Shown: positions 1 to 6,266 of the stretch, piece after piece | How positions within the stretch are numbered: position 1 is the stretch's first letter | Layout: every line of letters begins with the position of its first letter | DNA from: Clostridia bacterium | GTDB lineage: Bacteria; Bacillota_A; Clostridia; Oscillospirales; Acutalibacteraceae | Reading direction: 5' to 3' | DNA length: 12,565 nt | NCBI GenBank assembly: GCA_017445685.1 | Contig: JAFSTS010000063.1 | Coordinates: 1 to 12,565, forward strand | Position numbers and translations under genes: made by a program | The notes under the pieces: model-generated | What the model was told of the DNA's origin: nothing | Database searches by the model: none | Seen by the model: only the letters and a program-made list of their open reading frames with translations

Positions 1-1
1 A

Positions 2-880
2 AGGCTTAACAGAATGACCGATGAAGACAGCGCCGAAATACTTGTAAAATTTGAAGGGCTGAATGTAGGCGGCTCGATTAAGACGAGAACAGCGTACAAC
101 ATGATCTTCAGAGCGCAGCAGCAGGGGCTTCTCAACGAAAACACAGTCATTGTCGAACCGACAAGCGGCAATCAGGGCATAGGCCTTGCGCTCGTCGGCG
201 CGGTTTTGGGATACAAGGTCAAGATCATCATGCCCGATTCCGTCAGCGAGGAAAGGCGGCTTCTCGTCAAGCACTACGGCGCAGAGGTGATCCTCGTTCA
301 TGACGCCGGAAACATCGGCGAATGTATAGAGCAGTGCCTTGAAATGGCAATGAAGATGAAACAAGAGGATAAAAATGTCTTTGTCCCCCAGCAGTTTGAA
401 AATCCTGCAAACCCCGAAGTCCAGCGGGATGTTACCGGCATGGAGATAATCAGGCAGGTCGACGGACCGATCCACGGATTTTGTTCCGGCATAGGAACAG
501 GCGGAACCATAACCGGCATTGGTCAGACATTGAAAAAATACAATCCCGATATCACGATATGGGCGGTTGAGCCGGAAGACGCGGCTATACTGTCGGGCGG
601 CTCGATCGGCACTCATGTTCAAATGGGGATCGGTGACGGCGTTATTCCTAAGATACTTGACAGGGAGATTTTTGACGATATATGTATCATCAAGGATCAT
701 GAAGCGCTTCAGACCTCCAAAGATCTTGCGACAAAAGAGGGAATAATGTGCGGTATCAGCAGCGGAACGAATGTTGCCGCCGCCGTAAAACTTGCTAAAA
801 AACTCGGAAAAGGCAAAACTGTAGTGACTGTTCTGCCCGACACTGCGGAAAGATATTTTTCAACTCCGCTTTTTGAATAA
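2..880 (+). CDS. cysK: Cysteine synthase (O-acetylserine sulfhydrylase family), 5'-truncated
   Basis: PLP-dependent enzyme of fold type II, expected to make cysteine from O-acetylserine and sulfide in the cytoplasm. The frame is open to the left edge: codons before the ATG at 14 read R-L-N-R, matching the family's 'PLVRLNR' segment, so the ATG at 14 is internal and roughly 15-25 N-terminal residues are missing. Visible landmarks are the Schiff-base lysine in GGSIKTR (Lys codon 80-82), the substrate loop TSGNQG (161-178), the phosphate-binding GTGGT loop (494-508), the SSGT motif (from 758) and the usual C-terminal LPDTAERYFST. The loop has Gln where most CysK proteins have Thr (TSGNTG), and IGDGVIP replaces the common IGAGFIP. 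The next gene starts 43 bases downstream with no terminator between, so it probably heads an operon. Cystathionine beta-synthase or another O-acetylserine/O-phosphoserine-using member of the family remains possible. Confidence 0.9.
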   Translation, partial: RLNRMTDEDSAEILVKFEGLNVGGSIKTRTAYNMIFRAQQQGLLNENTVIVEPTSGNQGIGLALVGAVLGYKVKIIMPDSVSEERRLLVKHYGAEVILVHDAGNIGECIEQCLEMAMKMKQEDKNVFVPQQFENPANPEVQRDVTGMEIIRQVDGPIHGFCSGIGTGGTITGIGQTLKKYNPDITIWAVEPEDAAILSGGSIGTHVQMGIGDGVIPKILDREIFDDICIIKDHEALQTSKDLATKEGIMCGISSGTNVAAAVKLAKKLGKGKTVVTVLPDTAERYFSTPLFE

Positions 881-923
881 ATCCGATAAATTCGGAAAAC
901 TGCATCGAAAGGAATGAAAAAAG

Positions 924-2462
924 ATGCAATGCGATTTTTGTCTTAAAGTCAATATAATATCCCGTGACAAACAAACGGAAGTCATAAAAAACGAAAACTG
1001 TGTTTATCAGACCGAGTCGCTTACCGTTGCGCAGACGGGAAGCATTTTTGACAAGAGCGGAAGGCTGCTCGGCTTTTCAGAGATAGTCGGTCTTTATAAG
1101 ATACACGGTCTTAACATCACGGAAATATTCGACGGACTTTATAATCTTGTCGTCATCGACAGAAAAATAGAAAAAGCCTTCATTTTCCACGACCATCTTT
1201 GCGGTCAGAGCCATGTCTTCTATCACTTTGACGGAGAAAATATTTTTATTTCTTCTTCGATCAGAAACATTGTAAATTCAGCGAAAAAAACCGAATGGTT
1301 TCTTGACGAAGACAGCATTGGCGAATTTATAAACAAAGGTTATGTCTGCGAAAACAGGACGCTGATATTTGACATATACAAAGCGTCATACATGAAGTAT
1401 ACCGAATTTAATCTCAAAAGCGGATATGTTGCCGAGAGAAATTCGCAGAGTATTGAATATGAAAAAAAGGATAATATCACAGAGCCGAGGTACGACAGGA
1501 TATTCGACGATGAGGTTATCAAATGCGCCAAAGGCAAATATGCCGTTGATTTCCGCGGCGACTACGATTCGACTTATATAATACATCACGCAAGGCTTAA
1601 CGAGCCTGAACGAAAACATATCAAGGCTTACTGCTGCACTTCAAATGCCGAAAAGAAGCGTGATGCGCTGGCGAAGATCTGCGGCAGCTTTAACAACACC
1701 GATCTGACGCTTGCGGAAATCGGAAAAGATGTTTTGAATTATCTTCCGCTGCTTGTCTACATCACCGAAGGCACTGCGTTTGATCCGAATGCTTTCCGCG
1801 ACATAGAGGTTGCAAAGGCACTGAAAAAAGACGGCGTCACCTCTATCATTTCGGGTGACGGAACAGGCGGACTTTTCAGCAAATACTTCTTTCTCGGCTC
1901 CGGCAAAAGCTCCGACAGACTTCAGCAAAAGGTTTTGTCCGCTGCCGACGCGCTGAAACATTCAGGCGCAGAAAAGGAAAGAGCGGAACGCCTTGTCAAT
2001 CTTTCGGTCGATCAGAGCGGAATGATAATGAACTATTTTGATATTTCCTATTATAATCCGTACCTGATGAAAAAATTTGTTCAAACGGTTTACAAGAAGT
2101 CAAAAAACGGTCAGCCAAGGCAGTTTCACTGTAAAGCCATCGAAGAAAACCTGCCTCAGCAGGCGGCAAAAATCGCCACCAGACAGTCTCCGAAGGTCGA
2201 TGTGCTGTCGCTTTTCGGCGGCAGTATTGACGCAAAGACGATCTCAACTATCGCCTCCAGAAGCTACTACAGGACGAAGTTTGCGTGTTCCTCCGACGAC
2301 AACCGCGCAAGAGCGATCTACTGCCTGAGGATAATTTATGTTGAGCTTTTCCAGACGGTTTTCCTCGGCAGAAACAAAGAAAAATTCCTTACTGCTGACA
2401 AGTTCAATTACAGCTTGAAAGCCTTTTTTCCAAACTACTTTAAAAAAGGAGATATGAAATGA
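924..2462 (+). CDS. Asparagine synthetase-like protein with degenerate active sites
   Basis: 512-residue protein with the two-domain layout of class B asparagine synthetase and its relatives (beta-lactam synthetase, lasso cyclase). Residues about 1-120 resemble the Ntn glutaminase fold: [11 protein letters not shown] (70-80), then [16 protein letters not shown] and FISSSIRNI, matching the usual 'DG.FA...D...RD..G..PLYY...G..FASE.K'. The nucleophilic Cys2 is absent (the protein starts MQC) and no NGEIYN motif is seen. Residues about 190-510 resemble the synthetase domain. The PP-loop SGGxDS is here RGDYDS (211-216), and the second motif SGEGSDELFGGY is [12 protein letters not shown] (310-321), losing the Asp that binds Mg2+ in E. 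coli AsnB. A pseudoenzyme or an enzyme with altered chemistry is therefore likely (inference). AAAGGA at 908-913 precedes the start. The stop overlaps the glutamine synthetase start by four bases. Confidence 0.75.
   Translation: MQCDFCLKVNIISRDKQTEVIKNENCVYQTESLTVAQTGSIFDKSGRLLGFSEIVGLYKIHGLNITEIFDGLYNLVVIDRKIEKAFIFHDHLCGQSHVFYHFDGENIFISSSIRNIVNSAKKTEWFLDEDSIGEFINKGYVCENRTLIFDIYKASYMKYTEFNLKSGYVAERNSQSIEYEKKDNITEPRYDRIFDDEVIKCAKGKYAVDFRGDYDSTYIIHHARLNEPERKHIKAYCCTSNAEKKRDALAKICGSFNNTDLTLAEIGKDVLNYLPLLVYITEGTAFDPNAFRDIEVAKALKKDGVTSIISGDGTGGLFSKYFFLGSGKSSDRLQQKVLSAADALKHSGAEKERAERLVNLSVDQSGMIMNYFDISYYNPYLMKKFVQTVYKKSKNGQPRQFHCKAIEENLPQQAAKIATRQSPKVDVLSLFGGSIDAKTISTIASRSYYRTKFACSSDDNRARAIYCLRIIYVELFQTVFLGRNKEKFLTADKFNYSLKAFFPNYFKKGDMK
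2447..2451 (+). promoter_or_regulatory. Ribosome binding site of glnN inside the upstream gene
   Basis: AGGAG lies within the last codons of the asparagine-synthetase-like gene, seven bases before the glnN ATG at 2459. The ATGA stop/start overlap indicates translational coupling of the two genes. Confidence 0.8.
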
Positions 2463-4555
2463 CAAACATACCCGAACTCTTCGGAACTCTTGTCTTCAAC
2501 GACAAGACGATGAAAGAAAGACTTCCGAAAGAAACGTATAAAGCACTCCACAAAACCATAGAAAACGGCAAATCCCTTGACCCAAATGTTGCAAATGTCG
2601 TTGCTAACGCAATGAAAGATTGGGCTGTTGAAAAGGGCGTGACTCATTTTACACACTGGTTTCAGCCGATGACGGGGATCACAGCCGAAAAGCATGACAG
2701 CTTCATTTCTCCTATAGATGACGCAAATGTTATCATGGAGTTTTCGGGCAAAGAGCTTATCAAGGGTGAGCCGGATGCTTCTTCTTTCCCCTCAGGCGGA
2801 CTCAGAGCAACCTTCGAAGCAAGGGGCTATACTGCATGGGATCCGACTTCATACGCTTTTATCAAGGACGACACGCTTTGTATTCCGACGGCATTTTGCT
2901 CTTACGGCGGCGAAGCTCTTGACAAAAAGACTCCGCTTCTTCGTTCCATGGAAGTTATCACAAAGCAGGCAAAAAGAATACTAAAGCTTTTTGGAAACGA
3001 AGATGTTACGATGGTCAAAACGACCGTTGGACCTGAGCAGGAATATTTCCTGATCGACAAAGAGTATTATGACAAAAGACCTGACCTTGTCTACACAGGC
3101 AGAACGCTTTTCGGCGCAAAGCCGCCGAAGGGACAGGAGCTGGAAGACCATTATTTCGGAACGATAAAGCCCCGTGTTTCCGCGTACATGAGAGAGCTTG
3201 ACGAGGAGCTATGGAAGCTTGGAGTGCTCGCAAAGACAGAGCATAACGAGGCGGCTCCGGCACAGCACGAGCTTGCGCCGATCTACTCGACGACAAATAT
3301 TGCAACAGATCACAACCAGCTTACGATGGAAATGATGAAGAAAGTCGCTTCCCGTCACGGACTCGTCTGCCTTCTTCACGAAAAACCCTTTGAGGGTATA
3401 AACGGCAGCGGCAAACATAACAACTGGTCGCTTTCAACAAACACAGGGATGAATCTGCTCGAGCCGGGCGACACTCCGCACCAGAACGCGCAGTTTCTGC
3501 TTTTCCTTTGCGCCGTTATTCAGGCGGTCGACGAATATCAGGGAATGCTGAGAGCGTCCGTCGCAGGCGCAGGAAACGATCACCGTCTCGGCGGCAATGA
3601 GGCTCCGCCGGCAATAGTTTCGGTATTTCTCGGCGAAGAGCTCACCGAGATCCTTGAATCAATCGAAAAAGATGAGCAGTACGATTCAAAAGAACAGTCG
3701 CTGATGAAGATCGGCGTTCATACCATGCCGAAATTCCCCCGTGACACGACCGACAGAAACAGAACATCTCCGTTTGCGTTCACCGGCAACAAGTTTGAGT
3801 TCAGAATGCTCGGCTCTGCACATTCCATCTCAAGTCCTAATACCGTCATCAACACGGCGGTTGCCGATGTGCTTTCAAGGTATGCCGACTATCTTGAAAC
3901 TGCCGAGGGAGATTTTAACGAGAATCTTCACAAGCTCATCAGAAAAGCCATCAAAGAGCATAAAAGGATCATTTTCAACGGAAACGGCTATGACGCTTCC
4001 TGGGTCAAAGAGGCGGAAAAAAGAGGACTTCTCAATCTTCCGACGACTCCCGACTGCGTGAAAGCGTATATTGACCCCAAAAATGTTGAGCTTTTTACCA
4101 AACATAAGGTTTTCACAAAAACCGAGATGGACGCAAGATATGAGATCTATCTTGAAAACTACAGCAAGATCGTCAATATTGAAGCTCTTACAATGCTTGA
4201 TATGGCGAGGATGCAGATTCTTCCGGCGGTTATTGCTTTCTCAAAAGAACTGGGCGATACAATTGCGTCGAAAACCGCTGTCAGCAGCAAGATCGACACT
4301 ACTGCTGAAATCGAGCTTCTGACGAAAATATCTTCCCTGACTGCGAAGCTTTACAAGGATATCGAAGCGCTTGAAAAAGATGTTGAGAGCGCAGGCGGCA
4401 TTGAAAGCGCCGAAAAGCTTGCGTTCTTCTACAAGGATAACATTCTTGCGAAAATGAACGAGCTCAGGCAGACAGCCGACAAACTTGAGACAATGACGGA
4501 CAAAAAGTATTGGCCGTTCCCGTCGACAGGCGACATAATTTTCAGCATAAGATAA
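2459..4555 (+). CDS. glnN: Glutamine synthetase type III
   Basis: ATP-dependent glutamine synthetase (glutamate + NH3 to glutamine) of the large GSIII class found in Bacteroidetes, Clostridia and some cyanobacteria. The 698-residue length fits GSIII (about 700) and is far longer than GSI or GSII. Visible signatures: N-terminal THWFQPMTG, the active-site strand [10 protein letters not shown] (from residue 191) with metal/substrate-binding glutamates, [10 protein letters not shown] (318-327), [14 protein letters not shown] (372-385), and the C-terminal [14 protein letters not shown] end typical of the class. No adenylylation-site region of GSI-beta is recognised. Translation is coupled to the preceding asparagine-synthetase-like gene by an ATGA overlap, with AGGAG at 2447. 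An intrinsic-terminator-like hairpin follows seven bases after the stop. Cysteine synthase, the synthetase-like protein and GSIII therefore probably share an mRNA concerned with nitrogen and amino-acid metabolism. Confidence 0.96.
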   Translation: MTNIPELFGTLVFNDKTMKERLPKETYKALHKTIENGKSLDPNVANVVANAMKDWAVEKGVTHFTHWFQPMTGITAEKHDSFISPIDDANVIMEFSGKELIKGEPDASSFPSGGLRATFEARGYTAWDPTSYAFIKDDTLCIPTAFCSYGGEALDKKTPLLRSMEVITKQAKRILKLFGNEDVTMVKTTVGPEQEYFLIDKEYYDKRPDLVYTGRTLFGAKPPKGQELEDHYFGTIKPRVSAYMRELDEELWKLGVLAKTEHNEAAPAQHELAPIYSTTNIATDHNQLTMEMMKKVASRHGLVCLLHEKPFEGINGSGKHNNWSLSTNTGMNLLEPGDTPHQNAQFLLFLCAVIQAVDEYQGMLRASVAGAGNDHRLGGNEAPPAIVSVFLGEELTEILESIEKDEQYDSKEQSLMKIGVHTMPKFPRDTTDRNRTSPFAFTGNKFEFRMLGSAHSISSPNTVINTAVADVLSRYADYLETAEGDFNENLHKLIRKAIKEHKRIIFNGNGYDASWVKEAEKRGLLNLPTTPDCVKAYIDPKNVELFTKHKVFTKTEMDARYEIYLENYSKIVNIEALTMLDMARMQILPAVIAFSKELGDTIASKTAVSSKIDTTAEIELLTKISSLTAKLYKDIEALEKDVESAGGIESAEKLAFFYKDNILAKMNELRQTADKLETMTDKKYWPFPSTGDIIFSIR

Positions 4556-4561
4556 ATATTT

Positions 4562-4594
4562 CGGGACAATACAAAAAAGGTGTTGTCCCGTTTT
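4562..4594 (+). terminator. Intrinsic terminator (or leader hairpin) between glnN and rhaB
   Basis: An 11-bp stem (4562-4572 with 4580-4590, one G-U pair) encloses the loop AAAAAAG and is followed by TTTT. The T run is short, so termination may be partial. Because rhaB starts 17 bases past the T run, the hairpin may also act in the rhaB leader. Confidence 0.75.
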
Positions 4595-4610
4595 AAAAGG
4601 GTGATTGAGC

Positions 4611-6074
4611 ATGAAAAGAGTTTTAGCTTTCGACTTTGGCGCTTCAAGCGGCAGAGCCATTATCGGAACATACGAAAACGGAAAGGTTTCCCTTGAAGAA
4701 GTTCATCGCTTTTCAAACGATCCCGTCGTAGTAAACGGCGTGATGTATTGGGATGTTCTAAGGCTTTTCCACGAGATCAAGCAGGGTATTCTTAAAGCAA
4801 AAAACGCAGGCGGGTTTGAGAGCATTGGAATCGACACCTGGGGCGTTGACTTCGGACTTATCGACAGGAACGGAAGACTTCTTGAAAACCCTGTTCATTA
4901 CAGGGATAAGAGAAATTCCGGAATGATCGAGCGCGCCGAAAAGCTCATGCCGAAAAAGAAGATCTATGAAAAAACAGGAATACAGTTTCTTGAGTTCAAT
5001 ACGCTTTATCAGCTTTTGTCGCTCAAGGAAAATCAGCCTGAGCTTCTTCAAAGAGCTGACAAAATTCTTTTTATGCCCGATCTTTTTTCATATTTTCTGA
5101 CAGGAAATGCAGTGTCGGAATATTCAGTTGCGACAACTTCGCAGATGATCGATGTCAACAGCGGAAAATGGGACAAAGAGCTTCTTGAAATGGTTGGGGT
5201 AAGTGTCGGCAAATTTGCGCCGATCGTTGAAAGCGGAGCAGTCGTCGGACAGCTTCGTGAGGAAATATGCGAGGAGCTCGGAGTAAAAAGCGTGCCGGTC
5301 ATAGCTGTCTGCGGTCATGACACACAGTCAGCCATCAGCGCAGTGCCGAAAGCAGAGGGCGACATAGCCTTTATAAGCTGCGGAACATGGTCGATTTTCG
5401 GAACAGAGCTTGACAAGCCTGTTGTCAACGACACAACTTACGAAATGAGCGTCACAAACGAGGGCGGCTTCGACGGAGCGATCGGATTTGTCAAAAACAT
5501 TGCAGGGCTCTGGCTTATTCAGGAAAGCAGAAGACAGTGGAAAAAAGAAGGCAGCGACTATTCGTTTGCAGAGCTTGAAAAAGCTGCGCTTGAAAGCGAA
5601 AGCTTCAGAAGCTTCATCGATCCTGACGATCCTGTGTTCGCAGCTCCCGGAAATATGCCCGAAAGAGTCAGAGAATATTGCAGACGAACTAACCAGCCCG
5701 TTCCCGAAACGGTCGGTGATGTGATGAGATGTATGTACGAAAGCCTTGCGATGAAATACAGGCTTGTGTTTGAAAAAATCAAACTATGCGTAGGGAAAAA
5801 TTACGATACCATTAACATGATCGGCGGCGGCACAAAGGACACTCTTCTTTGCAAAATGACTGCCAATGCGTGCGGCACAAAAGTTGTCACAGGCCCGGTT
5901 GAAGCAACAGCTCTCGGCAATGTCTGCGTTCAGCTCATAGCAGGAAAAGAGATGGATACAATAAGTCAGGCAAGAAAAATGATAGCAGAATGTGAAAACC
6001 TGAAAACCTACGAACCGACCGATGCAGACAAGTGGGAAGAAGCGTTTGAAAAGTTCAAAAGAGCGATAAAATAA
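4611..6074 (+). CDS. rhaB: Rhamnulokinase
   Basis: FGGY-family sugar kinase that phosphorylates L-rhamnulose to L-rhamnulose 1-phosphate in cytoplasmic rhamnose catabolism. Of 487 residues, the N-terminus shows the phosphate-1 loop FDFGASSGRAIIG (7-19), then IGIDTWGVDFGLID and HYRDKR, both typical of RhaB. GHDTQSA (235-241) holds the likely catalytic Asp237, followed by SCGTWSIFG, and GGGTKD (405-410) forms the adenosine/ATP site. The ATG at 4611 was chosen over an in-frame TTG at 4605 because AAAAGGG at 4595-4601 is correctly spaced only for the ATG. The ends agree with the family's roughly 480-490 residues. No rhamnose isomerase, aldolase, transporter or regulator lies in the window, so the rest of the pathway must be elsewhere. 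Related FGGY kinases such as fuculokinase are less likely given the rhamnulokinase-type motifs. Confidence 0.92.
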   Translation: MKRVLAFDFGASSGRAIIGTYENGKVSLEEVHRFSNDPVVVNGVMYWDVLRLFHEIKQGILKAKNAGGFESIGIDTWGVDFGLIDRNGRLLENPVHYRDKRNSGMIERAEKLMPKKKIYEKTGIQFLEFNTLYQLLSLKENQPELLQRADKILFMPDLFSYFLTGNAVSEYSVATTSQMIDVNSGKWDKELLEMVGVSVGKFAPIVESGAVVGQLREEICEELGVKSVPVIAVCGHDTQSAISAVPKAEGDIAFISCGTWSIFGTELDKPVVNDTTYEMSVTNEGGFDGAIGFVKNIAGLWLIQESRRQWKKEGSDYSFAELEKAALESESFRSFIDPDDPVFAAPGNMPERVREYCRRTNQPVPETVGDVMRCMYESLAMKYRLVFEKIKLCVGKNYDTINMIGGGTKDTLLCKMTANACGTKVVTGPVEATALGNVCVQLIAGKEMDTISQARKMIAECENLKTYEPTDADKWEEAFEKFKRAIK

Positions 6075-6079
6075 TTTGT

Positions 6080-6108
6080 TTGACAAATGCAAAACAATCT
6101 GTTAAAAT
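6080..6108 (+). promoter_or_regulatory. Sigma-A-type promoter of the riboswitch/ATPase unit
   Basis: TTGACA (6080-6085), 17-base spacer, TAAAAT (6103-6108): consensus -35 and near-consensus -10 with ideal spacing. Transcription would start near 6114-6116, just upstream of the riboswitch aptamer, so the ATPase has its own promoter separate from rhaB. Confidence 0.85.
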
Positions 6109-6120
6109 AATTTTGTTATG

Positions 6121-6214
6121 TACTCAAAGGGGAGTAGCTTTGAAAATCCGAAGGTCAACAATCGTCGTTTAACGGCTGGCTTTCGGACCGAACGAACGGA
6201 AGCAAGACCTTTGG
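6121..6214 (+). ncRNA. yybP-ykoY (Mn2+) riboswitch aptamer
   Basis: The leader contains the hallmark GGGGAGTAGC (6129-6138) of the yybP-ykoY class and a 3' part ending in GCAAGACCTTT, which closely follows known members. Helix P1 can be drawn between TCAAAGG (6124-6130) and CCTTTGG (6208-6214), closing the element. The class senses Mn2+ and commonly controls Mn2+ exporters and P-type cation ATPases, which fits the downstream gene. The P1 3' strand is shared with the 5' arm of the terminator at 6204-6240, so Mn2+-stabilised aptamer folding should block termination (an ON switch). The class assignment is from memory of consensus motifs; interior helices were not fully resolved. Confidence 0.9.
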
Positions 6215-6240
6215 CAGCGCGTCTGCCGAAGGTCTTTTTT
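6204..6240 (+). terminator. Riboswitch-controlled intrinsic terminator
   Basis: AAGACCTT (6204-6211) pairs with AAGGTCTT (6229-6236). Inside it a T-G pair and GGCAG/CTGCC (6213-6217 with 6223-6227) enclose the loop CGCGT, and T residues run to 6240. It ends 26 bases before the ATPase start and shares 6208-6214 with aptamer helix P1, making it the expression platform. Confidence 0.93.
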
Positions 6241-6266
6241 AATAAGCGCAGAAAGGATGTGTCCGA

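Noticed and set aside
882..896. TCCGA-TAAAT-TCGGA hairpin after cysK
   Set aside because: Only a 5-bp stem with no T run after it, so it is not a convincing terminator. cysK and the next gene are treated as one transcription unit.
4605..4610. TTG start for rhaB, two codons upstream
   Set aside because: It lies about three bases from the AAAAGGG site, too close for initiation. The ATG at 4611 has normal spacing and gives the usual family N-terminus.
4241..4660. Minus-strand open frame across the glnN/rhaB junction
   Set aside because: It runs through the terminator hairpin and two well-supported genes, and has no family resemblance.
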